Positions 20,441-30,331 of a stretch of DNA of 64,000 bases are shown one piece after another. The notes beneath the pieces were generated by a model, which was given only the letters and a program-made list of their open reading frames with translations, searched no databases and had not been told where the DNA came from. Origin of the DNA: Thermoplasmatota archaeon (GTDB taxonomy: Archaea; Thermoplasmatota; Thermoplasmata; UBA10834); the NCBI GenBank assembly GCA_018818785.1, contig JAHIRF010000005.1, positions 186,001 to 250,000 of the forward strand. Direction: 5' to 3'. The stretch's first letter is position 1. The number at the start of each line of letters is the position of its first letter. The position numbers and the translations under genes are program-made.

Positions 20441-23400
20441 GTGGAATTATCGTTGGCCGAAACAAGGGATAGTCCTGCTAGGTCCCTGTTTCCCAAGCTA
20501 TCGAAGGGGGAGCGGGGTCCGAGCGAATTTGGTAAGTGGATGAGGGCGAATTGGACCGCATTGCTCATGCTGTCCTTCATATTCCTCCTGGCGCTCTTTG
20601 TACGGTCGTATTTCGCATATGATACGTCCGTTAACAACGGGTACTTAGTGTCAGGTGGATCTGATTCGTATTATTGGGACCGAATCATCAACTACCATGT
20701 CGAAACGGGCGATAGCCTATATTTCGACCCGATGTTGAACTATCCATTTGGCGGTATCAACCCGAGACCTCCGGTCTATAGCATGGCTATAGCCATCCCA
20801 GCCGTGTTCTCACAGGGGTTGTTCGGATCGATCGATGACGCGACCGGGTTCATGATCGTCTGGTCCACCGCCTTCTGGGGCGCCCTGACGGTCGTACCGG
20901 TGTACTTCCTCGGTAAGGAGACATTCGGAAGACGCGCTGGTATGGTTGCAGCGTTCTTCTTCTCCGTCATGCCAGCTCACGTCCAGCGTAGCGTGCTATC
21001 CAACGCGGATCACGACGCCTTGATCTTGTTCTTCATAGTGCTGATATTCTACTTCCTGCTCAAGTCTGTCAAGACCCAGGAGCACAGGAGATGGGTCACG
21101 AAGTGGAAGGACTGGTCAAGCATAAGGTCGGGGCTTAAGGACTACTTCGCGAACAGTCGAGCGCCGATCCTTTACGCGCTTCTCGCGGGTATCGCCTACG
21201 GCGTGCTGATGATGACCTGGGTGGGATTCGCGTATGTGACGGTCCTCATACTGGTCTATTACATCGCGCAGTTGTTGTTCAACAAGTTCAAGAACCAGGA
21301 TTCGACAAGCGTCACCATTCTGATGCTCTTCGCGTTCGGCATCGGTTACATCATTGCGCTCCCGTACTACATCAACTACTACGATTCCTTCATGGAGATC
21401 CGTTTCCTCGTGCCAGTCTACCTGACGATCGGTGCCATGGCCTTCGGAGGGATGTTCGTGATCACCAGGGACTATCCATGGACTCTGAGCCTGCCCGCGA
21501 TTGGCGGAGTGCTCTCGGTCGGTGTCCTGAGTGTGCTGATACTCTACCCTGAGCTGGGTGAGGCGATCATCACCGGTGCGGGTTATTTCCAGGCCAGCAA
21601 GCTGTACTCGACCATCGCTGAAGCGCGTGCACCCATATTCTCCGAGCTGGCGTTGTCGTTCGGCGTCGTGACATTCTTCATGTCTCTGATCGGTCTCGTC
21701 TGGGCAGTCATCAAGATCCCGAAGCGCGCAACGACCGAATACATGTTCATCGTCGTCTGGCTCGCAGCCTCAATCTTCATGGCGATCTCCGCTGGCAGGT
21801 TCATGTTCAACGCCGCGCCCGCCTTCGCATTGTCTGCTGGTTGGGTGCTGGTATTGATAATCGATGCACTCGATTTCGAGAGTGTGCGTAAGACCATGAT
21901 GGGTGCTGGCGGCTCCTTCCTGACTGTGTTCAGGAAGAGTATCAAGATCAGGCACATCGTGGGCGTGCTCTTCCTTGCGTTCCTGGTCGTTCTGCCAAAT
22001 GTCTGGTACTCCGTGGACGCTGGGATGCCTTCTGAAGTCAAGCGGATGTACGACAAGCAGGTCTACTCGACACTGCCGAGTTTCATGCAGCAAGACAATT
22101 ATGACGCGATAAACGGGACTTACTGGTACTTCGGTGCCTTCGGATACTCTTTGCCGCTTCCGACATACTACTTCCCTGCTGCCTGGGACTGGTTTTCTGA
22201 ACAGGACACCGACGTGGTTCCAGCTTCGAGCAAACCCGCATATGCTGCGTGGTGGGACTACGGTTTCGAAGCCATCGATGTAGGTGAGCACCCTGCAGTG
22301 GCAGATAACTTCCAGAACGGCTATCGGATGACTGGTAATATCATCCTCGCTCAGAGTGAGGATGAGGCCATCGCCCTGTTCGCATACCGATTGATCGAAG
22401 TGGGCCTCTCCAAGAGCGAAGATATGGAAGCCGGCATAATGACACTTCTCGAGAGCTACGGCATCTCGTCAGAGAGGATGTCTGAAATACGGTTTGGTTC
22501 CGGACAGGCACTCATAGACGAGGTGCTTGCGGATCCAGATATGTACGGTCCGATGTCCTCTGATTTGGATGTCGAGAACGCCCGTATCACCGTTGGTCGT
22601 GTCGAACTCTCGAAGATCGGAACGGACCTCCTGGTGGCTCTATACGATGATTTGTGCGCCTTCACTGGCTGGGAGATCAGGTACTTCAATGTGGACTCAA
22701 GGATGTTCCCTCTCTCAGGGTCGAGCACCGGCATATTCTATGCTCCCGCCAAACTCGCTGACCGAAGGTTCGCGGAAGGGTCCTCGATACCATACGACTT
22801 CTTCCGCATCGTCGCCGTGGACTCCAGCGGGGTACAGCACGAGCTCGAGGATCTCACGTACAATATGAACATCGTGAGTTACGAGGTAGTCTACACAGAG
22901 ATGTTCTACAACAGCATGTTCTACGCAGCCATGTGTGGCTTCAGCGGCTCCGACATCGGCCTCGAGGACGCGGGTCTGCCCGGTTACTCGGGAGATATCC
23001 AGAGCGAGACGCCGATGCCTGGATGGAACATGACTCACTTCCGGATGGTCTACAGGACTGCCTATTACAATCCGTACCCGACAGCCGAGATACCTTATCA
23101 CTCCGATGCGACCATCGCGATAAGCTACGATGAGGCGCTCGAGATAAGCGAGAAGATCGCGAACGGCGAGATGGAAGGATACGTATACGCTCCTGCTTCT
23201 GCCTACCAGAGCGGCACGGTGTTCTTGGAGTACTACCACGGTGCATATGTCAACGGAACTGTCACCACAGAGGAAGAATACCCTGTCGAGGGATTGGTGG
23301 TGACGATACTGGACGAGTACGGCATACCGCACCATGTGACCACAACCAACTCTGAGGGCGAGTATTCTCTGCTCGCTCCGTTCGGGAACGTCACGGTCGT

Positions 23401-26400
23401 GATCTCGCAAGGTTCGTACATGACGACCTCGCTGATAGGCACAAACGAGATCGATTACATTCAGTTCGATGTCACGGACGACCAGGCGATGAGAGTGAAA
23501 CAGGACCTGAACGGTGACGGGATACTAGACTACATAATCACCAAAGATTTCGTGATGGCCAGCACACCAGTGTCGGGCGATATCTTCTGGGATGTCGACA
23601 AGGAAGGCAATTACACCGTGGGCACGGACGAGCTAATCTCCGATGTTACCGTGGTCGCAGTCGATACCGTCTCCGGCAGGGCTTACACATTCGACGCCTC
23701 CGAAGGCACATATGAGGGTATGCTTCCACCGGGCCAATACGATTTCAGCGCGATAATGTTCGGCAAGAATCTGACGAACGCTGCGATGGCTGATGTCAAG
23801 GCCAACTCTGAATTCACACTCGACCTGCCAATCGTACCTGGCATAATCGTAGGCTACGCCAGCTATGTCGATGGTGAACCTGCAGCAGGCGTGGAACTTG
23901 TGCTTTCCGATATAGCGTCGGACATGCAGTTCGTCACGGTCACGGGCGAGAACGGCGAATACCTGTTCGATCGGGTCCTCGAAGCCAAGTTCAGGCTTCA
24001 GACGACAGAGCCTGGACTGATAGTGTTCGATGAGAAGTTCTCCGTCACGACCTACACCGAGGCGCGGAACATCACCGTCTACGACAAGGTCTCGATATCG
24101 TACAGGGCAACCGTCGACGGTGCTGCCGCAGCCTATGCTTCGTACCAGGTCTCGGATGACTATGATGCGTCCGAGTACCTTACCGGAAGCGCGGACAAAT
24201 ACGGAAAGATCAAACTCGACCTTCCGGTGGGACACTTTAGTCTATACGTCACATACAACTCAGGTGAAGTGACTTACGCAGGATCAATCGCGATAGATGC
24301 GAGCATATCGTCTACGGGCACGCTCGCACTCGCACAATCCTACAGAATCGTTGGCGGACTCCTGTCCCCTAGCGGATCCGTGGTGAAGAATTGCCATGTC
24401 ACATTCACATCGGAGAACGGCGCAAGGATCCCTGTCCAGAGCGACAAATATGGTGGTCTGGAGATATGGCTTCCAGCCGGCACGTACGCCGTAACTGCGT
24501 CCTCTATGGCAGAGGGCGGCATCTACTCATCCACTATCACGGTCAGTTCGAACATCGTCGGAACCAGCTTCAAGATGTCCACCGCGATCGCGATATCCGG
24601 GACTCTGTACATGGACTCCAATAGCGATGGAGCGATATCCTTGTCTGAGGCTGGTTTGGGTGGACTCATGATCTCCACCGACTCCTTCGGAAGGACGCAC
24701 TATTGGAGAGCGTATGCAGATGGTACATTCTCCATCATGATTCAGAAAGGTATCAAGACGGTCCTCACGAGTGGAAATGATGGATACTCGTCCTGGTCCA
24801 GCAGCATCCTCTTCGGCAGCGATGTCTCAGACACATCGTTAATAATGGTGCCGGACAAAGTGGTCATCACCGGCAAGGTGACCATGGGCTCCATCGGCAT
24901 CAGAGCAGTCGATATCCTGTTCGACCCAACGAGCACTAGCATATCTCCAGTCACCGTGGTGTCCGGAACGAACGGATACTTCTCCGTGGCAATCAATCCA
25001 TCGGAGTACACGGTCATAATCGATCAGGAATCATCCATCGTCGAGGGTCAGTGGTATCAGTACGAATCGGATATCGAGATATTGCCAGGTTCGGCATCCA
25101 CGACTCTGAACCTCCCCGTGATCACGCGAGTCGAGGTTTCTGGAAACATACTCGGGGCATCGTCTGATTTGAGAGTCAGCTTCACAGGGCCTGAAACCAA
25201 GGAACAGTCGCTCGACCTATTCAGCTATTCCATGCTTCTGATTCCGGGCACATACGACGTGTATGCGAGCGGCATCACTGGCAGCTCTAGCTACGCTCAG
25301 ATGCTCTCTTTCGATGTGTCCATCGACTCTCGTGTGTGCGATATCCACCTTGAGCTTGCCCACAAGCTGTCGGGGGCCATAACCCTAGAGAGCTCCACTG
25401 TGACCAAGCCGATCTCTATCACAGCTACCTCGCTGTTCGGCGTCCAGATATCCGACAAATCCTCAAGTTCTGGAGTCTACAGCCTGACTCTGCCTCAAGG
25501 GACCTATGTCGTCTCGTATCTTTTGGAGAGCACTCTGGCGGATGCATCCGGCACGAGGTACATCGAATACTATGACGAATCGATCGTCGAGATGAGCTCA
25601 TATGACGTCGTCGAGAGTCCAGAGCTTTTCATGCGGTTCGACAACACGACCTTGAGCGGACAGGTCGTCAATGAATACGGCACGCCTGTGACGGCGTTCG
25701 TTCAGCTGACCCCTAACGGAGACTACGGCATCGCGACATCGTTCGCAACATCGTCCTCAGGTTCGTTCTCGGCCAAGGTTCAGCCGGGAGACTATACGAT
25801 GTACGTCACGAGGTCGACTGACAAGCGTGTATCTATCAGCTATCTTCACATAGCTCGGAACACGCCAGTCGAACAGACGGTTACGCTCTCGGTCGGAGTA
25901 TACCTGAAGGGTACGCTGACAGTCGCAGGTTCGGCATCGCAGGAGACCGTTATGATCTCCAGTGGGGAGACGATACTAAGTCTCGTACCAGGAGCGGACG
26001 GATTCTTCAACGCGCTCGTGCCTAGTGGTGAGTTCATGGTCAGCTCTTCTGCCTCCAGGGTCGAAGGCGGCATGACCGTGAGCTACGGCCTCTCGAAGGA
26101 CGTGGCCATGAACAAGAGCGATGTCTTTGTCAACCTGGCTCTGGTCCGGGACACGGAACGTTCGGTCGTCGGAAGCTGGAATCCCACTGCGCTCAAGACG
26201 GTCGCGCTCGGAGGGGAGGTCAGCTATGTGATCGCCCTCGAGAACACGGGAAACGTCGCAGATACCTACATACTCTCATACTCGGGCAGCGACTTCGAAG
26301 TGACCTTCGAGCCGGCCCAGGTGTACGCAGATTACGGCACTTACGGCGATATGGTATACGTCATCGCGAAGATAATTGTCGGCGACTCGCTCGAAGCGGG

Positions 26401-27022
26401 GAACAATACACTCACTGTGACCGCGAAGTCGGATTCCCAGAGCAGCATCCGGTCTGATATCAACATGATCGTGAACGTGCTGCCGTCCCACTCAGTGATG
26501 ATCGAAAGCGCGAATATTGGCGAACCCGTCGACGGGAACAGCACCACCACTACATTCGTCGTGACCAATACCGGCAATGTCGCTGATGAGTTCACACTCG
26601 AGATCTCCAACCTGGAGTCGCTCGCTGGATCCGGCTGGACAGCGGAGATCGTGGATGTCAAGACGGACGAGGAAGTGACATCCGTCGAGCTAGATGCATT
26701 TGAAGAGGCGGAGCTCAAGGTAATATTCACGAGCATTCGCGTGACCCCTGACCCGAAAGTAGGAGCGGTCGTTCTGGCGGTCTCTACAGTCAACGACGGA
26801 ATCGAGTCGCAAGGCACGGTAGCAGTCAAGCTGCCGGACCTCGTAGTGGGTGTCGGCGATCTCGAGGTCGAACGGGACGACGTTTCGTATGTGTATGACG
26901 CGAGCCGCCTGTACCTGGATGTGTTGCTTGCAGCCATGCTCGCAGCTCTCGTGGCGATGTTCTTCATAATGAGACGCCGCAAAGGTCTCGGCAGATCATC
27001 TGAAAAGGGGGGTAAGAAATGA
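20441..27022 (+). CDS. aglB: Giant AglB/STT3 oligosaccharyltransferase with a multidomain C-terminal extension
   Basis: 2193 aa with a GTG start. AglB transfers the lipid-linked glycan to Asn in secreted proteins. The N-terminal half has about 12 membrane segments. Catalytic acidic sites are SGGSDSYYWD (71-80) and SNADHDA (187-193), with the TIAEAR loop at 391-396 and WWDYG at 604-608. FTGWEIRYFNVDSRMFP (741-757) is typical of archaeal AglB. The normal protein would end near residue 935. Here about 1200 residues follow, consisting of repeated beta-sandwich modules that look like carboxypeptidase-regulatory/CNA-B repeats, then two NEW3-like domains, a membrane helix (2159-2177) and a basic cytoplasmic tail. 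The extension probably stands outside the membrane. It is coupled to the next gene by ATGA. Confidence 0.93.
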   Translation: MELSLAETRDSPARSLFPKLSKGERGPSEFGKWMRANWTALLMLSFIFLLALFVRSYFAYDTSVNNGYLVSGGSDSYYWDRIINYHVETGDSLYFDPMLNYPFGGINPRPPVYSMAIAIPAVFSQGLFGSIDDATGFMIVWSTAFWGALTVVPVYFLGKETFGRRAGMVAAFFFSVMPAHVQRSVLSNADHDALILFFIVLIFYFLLKSVKTQEHRRWVTKWKDWSSIRSGLKDYFANSRAPILYALLAGIAYGVLMMTWVGFAYVTVLILVYYIAQLLFNKFKNQDSTSVTILMLFAFGIGYIIALPYYINYYDSFMEIRFLVPVYLTIGAMAFGGMFVITRDYPWTLSLPAIGGVLSVGVLSVLILYPELGEAIITGAGYFQASKLYSTIAEARAPIFSELALSFGVVTFFMSLIGLVWAVIKIPKRATTEYMFIVVWLAASIFMAISAGRFMFNAAPAFALSAGWVLVLIIDALDFESVRKTMMGAGGSFLTVFRKSIKIRHIVGVLFLAFLVVLPNVWYSVDAGMPSEVKRMYDKQVYSTLPSFMQQDNYDAINGTYWYFGAFGYSLPLPTYYFPAAWDWFSEQDTDVVPASSKPAYAAWWDYGFEAIDVGEHPAVADNFQNGYRMTGNIILAQSEDEAIALFAYRLIEVGLSKSEDMEAGIMTLLESYGISSERMSEIRFGSGQALIDEVLADPDMYGPMSSDLDVENARITVGRVELSKIGTDLLVALYDDLCAFTGWEIRYFNVDSRMFPLSGSSTGIFYAPAKLADRRFAEGSSIPYDFFRIVAVDSSGVQHELEDLTYNMNIVSYEVVYTEMFYNSMFYAAMCGFSGSDIGLEDAGLPGYSGDIQSETPMPGWNMTHFRMVYRTAYYNPYPTAEIPYHSDATIAISYDEALEISEKIANGEMEGYVYAPASAYQSGTVFLEYYHGAYVNGTVTTEEEYPVEGLVVTILDEYGIPHHVTTTNSEGEYSLLAPFGNVTVVISQGSYMTTSLIGTNEIDYIQFDVTDDQAMRVKQDLNGDGILDYIITKDFVMASTPVSGDIFWDVDKEGNYTVGTDELISDVTVVAVDTVSGRAYTFDASEGTYEGMLPPGQYDFSAIMFGKNLTNAAMADVKANSEFTLDLPIVPGIIVGYASYVDGEPAAGVELVLSDIASDMQFVTVTGENGEYLFDRVLEAKFRLQTTEPGLIVFDEKFSVTTYTEARNITVYDKVSISYRATVDGAAAAYASYQVSDDYDASEYLTGSADKYGKIKLDLPVGHFSLYVTYNSGEVTYAGSIAIDASISSTGTLALAQSYRIVGGLLSPSGSVVKNCHVTFTSENGARIPVQSDKYGGLEIWLPAGTYAVTASSMAEGGIYSSTITVSSNIVGTSFKMSTAIAISGTLYMDSNSDGAISLSEAGLGGLMISTDSFGRTHYWRAYADGTFSIMIQKGIKTVLTSGNDGYSSWSSSILFGSDVSDTSLIMVPDKVVITGKVTMGSIGIRAVDILFDPTSTSISPVTVVSGTNGYFSVAINPSEYTVIIDQESSIVEGQWYQYESDIEILPGSASTTLNLPVITRVEVSGNILGASSDLRVSFTGPETKEQSLDLFSYSMLLIPGTYDVYASGITGSSSYAQMLSFDVSIDSRVCDIHLELAHKLSGAITLESSTVTKPISITATSLFGVQISDKSSSSGVYSLTLPQGTYVVSYLLESTLADASGTRYIEYYDESIVEMSSYDVVESPELFMRFDNTTLSGQVVNEYGTPVTAFVQLTPNGDYGIATSFATSSSGSFSAKVQPGDYTMYVTRSTDKRVSISYLHIARNTPVEQTVTLSVGVYLKGTLTVAGSASQETVMISSGETILSLVPGADGFFNALVPSGEFMVSSSASRVEGGMTVSYGLSKDVAMNKSDVFVNLALVRDTERSVVGSWNPTALKTVALGGEVSYVIALENTGNVADTYILSYSGSDFEVTFEPAQVYADYGTYGDMVYVIAKIIVGDSLEAGNNTLTVTAKSDSQSSIRSDINMIVNVLPSHSVMIESANIGEPVDGNSTTTTFVVTNTGNVADEFTLEISNLESLAGSGWTAEIVDVKTDEEVTSVELDAFEEAELKVIFTSIRVTPDPKVGAVVLAVSTVNDGIESQGTVAVKLPDLVVGVGDLEVERDDVSYVYDASRLYLDVLLAAMLAALVAMFFIMRRRKGLGRSSEKGGKK

Positions 27023-27819
27023 AGGCCTTCGCAGTCCGAGCGATGACATTGGCAGTGATGACCCTCATGGTTCTGGCACTATGCGTGGTCGCGTTTGATC
27101 GCGCATCGACCAATGTGACCGCATACTCTCCGATCACGGTCTCCGTCGAAGTCGCCGCCGCGGCGGAGAAGTCTGCTATCATCCCAGGCAAGATCACCAT
27201 CGTGGGCGGTCCCGCAGCCGATGGATCGGGTAATTACTCGTACAAGGCGGAGATCATCGCTGACAACAAGACGGGCTCATCGGTCTCGCCGAGCACGGGC
27301 ACATCCTCATCCGGCAAGTTCGGACTGAACATCACCATGCCCGGGTACGGTCCTCAGACAATCACGCTGAAGGTCAACGTGACCTCGAAGAACTCGGCCA
27401 CGGGCGACAGTGTCAGCAAGATACACGAAGTGGAGATCAAGGTCGTCGACCCTATCATCCTGAGCGTCACCGTCCACAACACCGGTGTGGTCGATGCTAA
27501 GAATGTCACGGCGAGATTCTACGCCGATGGGATACTCCTGAACACGCAGATATTCAATGTATCCGCCGGTTCGTCCAAGGTGCTCAGACAGAACTGGACC
27601 TGGGTCAATGTCGCGAATGGCGAACATGTCGTATCCGTGATAATCGACGACCCGAAAGGGATCGTGGAGTTCAGCGACGGGAACAATGTCTATTCGATGA
27701 CAGTCTACATCGGAGAGCAGAGCAACCCAATCGGCGGCGTGCTGACGATCGGCGTGATCATCATGTCTGTGCTCGTGGGATTGACAATGCTGACCAAGCC
27801 GACCCGCAAGAAGAAGTGA
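27019..27819 (+). CDS. Membrane-anchored CARDB-type surface protein coupled to AglB
   Basis: 266 aa. It has an N-terminal hydrophobic signal/anchor (about 8-26), two beta-sandwich regions and a C-terminal membrane helix (about 240-258) followed by TRKKK. The second region (VTVHNTGVVDAKNVTARFYA...NWTWVNVANGEHVVSVIIDD) resembles a CARDB adhesion-like domain. Several N-x-S/T sequons are present, so it may itself be glycosylated. Its start overlaps the aglB stop by four bases, which suggests a partner or accessory role for the giant AglB; this is inference. Confidence 0.8.
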   Translation: MKAFAVRAMTLAVMTLMVLALCVVAFDRASTNVTAYSPITVSVEVAAAAEKSAIIPGKITIVGGPAADGSGNYSYKAEIIADNKTGSSVSPSTGTSSSGKFGLNITMPGYGPQTITLKVNVTSKNSATGDSVSKIHEVEIKVVDPIILSVTVHNTGVVDAKNVTARFYADGILLNTQIFNVSAGSSKVLRQNWTWVNVANGEHVVSVIIDDPKGIVEFSDGNNVYSMTVYIGEQSNPIGGVLTIGVIIMSVLVGLTMLTKPTRKKK

Positions 27820-27849
27820 TCTAGGGCGGACGAGATATGGTACTATTCC

Positions 27850-27870
27850 CTATCTGGGATAGATATTATA
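27850..27870 (+). promoter_or_regulatory. Thioredoxin promoter with small palindrome
   Basis: A TATA-like ATATTATA (27863-27870) is directly preceded by the palindrome CTATC-TGG-GATAG (27850-27862). This would place the transcription start near 27892, just before GTG 27902. The palindrome may be an operator or simply overlap the BRE position. Confidence 0.4.
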
Positions 27871-27901
27871 TCGCAGAAGCTCTTTGTGGCCAGTCAAGGA
27901 A

Positions 27902-28234
27902 GTGAGGCCTCTGTCAGAAGACATCGTACATCTTACGGATGCGAATTTCGAGACCGTCGTGAAATCCTCAGATAAGCTGATAATTGACTGTTGGGCACCA
28001 TGGTGTGGTCCTTGCAGGATGCTCGCGCCGACGTTCGAAGCGCTCGCGAAGGATTACAAGGGCAAGGTCACCTTCGCCAAGCTCGACACGGACGAGGCTC
28101 CTAAGATTGCGATGTCCATGGGCATCAACAGCATACCGACCTTGATATTCTTCAAGGGCGGGAATCAGGTCGAGAGGATGACCGGTGCTCATCCGAGGAC
28201 GAGCATCGAGAACACGATGAAGAAACACTTCTGA
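27902..28234 (+). CDS. trx: Thioredoxin
   Basis: 110 aa. The active site is CWAPWCGPCRMLAPTFE with the classical WCGPC redox pair, and the cis-proline segment is INSIPTLIFFKGG. It reduces protein disulfides in the cytoplasm. GTG 27902 is preferred over the longer TTG 27884 because the TATA box at 27863-27870 would start transcription after 27884, and the thioredoxin fold begins soon after 27902. Confidence 0.93.
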   Translation: MRPLSEDIVHLTDANFETVVKSSDKLIIDCWAPWCGPCRMLAPTFEALAKDYKGKVTFAKLDTDEAPKIAMSMGINSIPTLIFFKGGNQVERMTGAHPRTSIENTMKKHF

Positions 28235-28256
28235 TCGTTTTCGGAAGTGCCGCTCC

Positions 28257-28883
28257 TCAAAACTTCTTCAACACCTCTTCCAACTTTTCCTGAAGGTTCT
28301 TCGCGCTAGCGGCGACCGCCACCTCTCCACGCGTCTTCTCCAGCAGGCTCCTCGCGATATCCTGCTTCCGCCTTATGGCGACGATCGCATCGGGATAATC
28401 GAACCTCATCAGTGCCGTGTACAGGTCCTCCATCCTGTCCAGGAAGTAGTTCGCCCTGATCACGTTACTTCTCTTCAGCTCGTCCAGGGCGAGGCGTCTC
28501 AGCTCCCCGACCGAGTCCCCGAGCGCGAGCAGGTAGGCGACGCTGGATACCCCTAGGTCGTCCGGTGATGGCACATCATCCTTCTCTAAGATTGACAGGA
28601 TTATTCCAACCTCTGCATACTCCTGGAACGCGCTCTCCACATATCCGGCGGACCATAGGTCCGGATGGTCTGTGATGAGACTGGACAGCATAGAAGCCTC
28701 GTCCTTCAGATCATCCAGGGCTTCGGCGATATCCTCGTCCCTGTGGATGCTCTTCATTATCCCTCCTGACAGTCTTACGACCGTCCTGGACGATTTCAGG
28801 GCGACCTCTCTGATCTGGTCCTTCTCGTCGAGCTCCTCTTCTATCTTCGTGACCACTTTCTCCAGGTTAATCACTTTGAGCAC
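28257..28883 (-). CDS. Translin-family RNA-binding protein
   Basis: 208 aa, all helical. The segment AYLLALGDSVGELRRLALDE followed by MEDLYTALMRFDYPDAI matches the conserved core of translin/TRAX and their archaeal relatives (COG2178). Translin binds single-stranded RNA or DNA; in eukaryotes translin-TRAX removes small RNA passenger strands and processes tRNA. I cannot verify whether catalytic acidic residues of TRAX are present. The GTG start overlaps the end of purD by 13 bp on the same strand. Confidence 0.8.
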   Translation of the reverse strand: MLKVINLEKVVTKIEEELDEKDQIREVALKSSRTVVRLSGGIMKSIHRDEDIAEALDDLKDEASMLSSLITDHPDLWSAGYVESAFQEYAEVGIILSILEKDDVPSPDDLGVSSVAYLLALGDSVGELRRLALDELKRSNVIRANYFLDRMEDLYTALMRFDYPDAIVAIRRKQDIARSLLEKTRGEVAVAASAKNLQEKLEEVLKKF

Positions 28884-30199
28884 CCTCTGATATCATTCAT
28901 CCTAACTACCTTCGCTTCCAGCATGGTCCGCTTGCCTATGTCGTGTCTCACGAATACATTGCCAGAGACATGCTTGATCGCGTTCTCCGCGATCCTCTCT
29001 GCCTCGTATATCTCATCCGAGACGCCGACGATGCCGACAGACCTCGAGGTGGTGGTGTAGACCTTACCGTCCTTCTCGTTCACGCTGGAATAGTACAACA
29101 CCGCGCCCTCGTCCGATATCCCCTTCTCATCGACCTTGATCTCCTCTCCTGCGAGAGGTTTGGAGCCGTATCCTGCAGGCACGACGTACTTGCAGACGGA
29201 GGCCTTCCTGTGGAACTGGTTGAGACCGTTCGCGAGGTTCCCATCTGCCATCCCCTGACATATCTTCACGAAGTCGCCCCGCAACAATGTGAGGACATTC
29301 ATGGCCTCGGGATCCCCAAACCGTGCATTGAATTCGATGACCTTCGGGCCATCTTTCGTAAGCATGAACTGGCCGTACAGGGTCCCCTTGTATGGTGCCC
29401 CTTCCTTCTTGAGGGCACCGACGGTCTGCTCTATGATAGACACCGCCTGATCATAATCGCCCCTGGTCAAGAAAGGCAGCAGTCCGTCGGATTGCGAGTA
29501 CGAGCCCATGCCTCCAGTATTCGGGCCTTTATCCCCCTCATAGGCCCTCTTGTGATCCTGGACCGCTGGCATGGGCAGTATCCTGGTGCCGTCGCAGAAT
29601 GCCTGAAGTGTGAACTCCTCGCCGACCAGTTTCTCCTCGAGGACAATCTTGCTGCCGCCTATGCGATTCGATATTATCTCCTCCGAATAGCGCAGGATGT
29701 CTTCTTTGGTCATCATGTGCTCGCCGAAGACCTTCACTCCCTTCCCACCTGTGAGCCCGGTCGGCTTCACGACGACCTCGTTCCCGAGCTCGTCCAGGCC
29801 TGACTCGACCTCGTCAATCGTGTGGGCCTCGACGAACCTTACCGACCCCTTCAAACCATGTTCCCTCATCAGATTCCGCATGAAGATCTTCGAGGTCTCT
29901 ATCCTTGCAGCATCCTTGCAGGGGCTGGCAGTGGGTATGCCCGCGCTCTCGAGCCCGTCCGCCAGGCCGACCTCCAGAGGCGCCTCCGGTCCGACGACCG
30001 CGAGCTCAACGCTCTTCTCCTTGGCGTACTCGACCACCTTCGCCACATCCATCTCGTCGACGTAGAATGTGTCCTTGGCGATCCTAGCGATGCCGGGATT
30101 CCTGTTCTTCATCGCGACGAATATGTCCGCGCCAGATCTCGCGAGTCCGCTCACGATCGCGTGTTCTCGGGCACCTCCACCAACGGCCAACACTTTCAT
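28871..30199 (-). CDS. purD: Phosphoribosylamine-glycine ligase
   Basis: 442 aa from the ATG at 30199; a TTG 9 bp earlier is less likely. This ATP-grasp enzyme makes GAR in purine synthesis. Typical motifs are VLAVGGGAREHAI at the N-terminus, VVGPEAPLEVGLADGLE, KPTGLTGGKGVKVF (ATP-grasp loop), GPNTGGMGSYS and EFNARFGDPEAMNVL (metal site). The length is normal. It is the first gene of a purD-translin transcript, divergent from gatD. Confidence 0.95.
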   Translation of the reverse strand: MKVLAVGGGAREHAIVSGLARSGADIFVAMKNRNPGIARIAKDTFYVDEMDVAKVVEYAKEKSVELAVVGPEAPLEVGLADGLESAGIPTASPCKDAARIETSKIFMRNLMREHGLKGSVRFVEAHTIDEVESGLDELGNEVVVKPTGLTGGKGVKVFGEHMMTKEDILRYSEEIISNRIGGSKIVLEEKLVGEEFTLQAFCDGTRILPMPAVQDHKRAYEGDKGPNTGGMGSYSQSDGLLPFLTRGDYDQAVSIIEQTVGALKKEGAPYKGTLYGQFMLTKDGPKVIEFNARFGDPEAMNVLTLLRGDFVKICQGMADGNLANGLNQFHRKASVCKYVVPAGYGSKPLAGEEIKVDEKGISDEGAVLYYSSVNEKDGKVYTTTSRSVGIVGVSDEIYEAERIAENAIKHVSGNVFVRHDIGKRTMLEAKVVRMNDIRGCSK

Positions 30200-30331
30200 T
30201 ATATGCAACCGGCCAGGGCATCAGGCTCAGGTCTTAAGAAGATTCTCTCTGGAACATTGTTTTTTCGGCCATCATCCTCCCTTCTGACGCTCAGCAAATC
30301 ATTTAAGACGACTAACACCTTCTACCGCCCG

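Noticed and set aside
29822-30331. Long in-frame upstream extension of gatD
   Set aside because: It runs antisense through purD and has no family resemblance; the promoter and GatD fold place the start at 30332.
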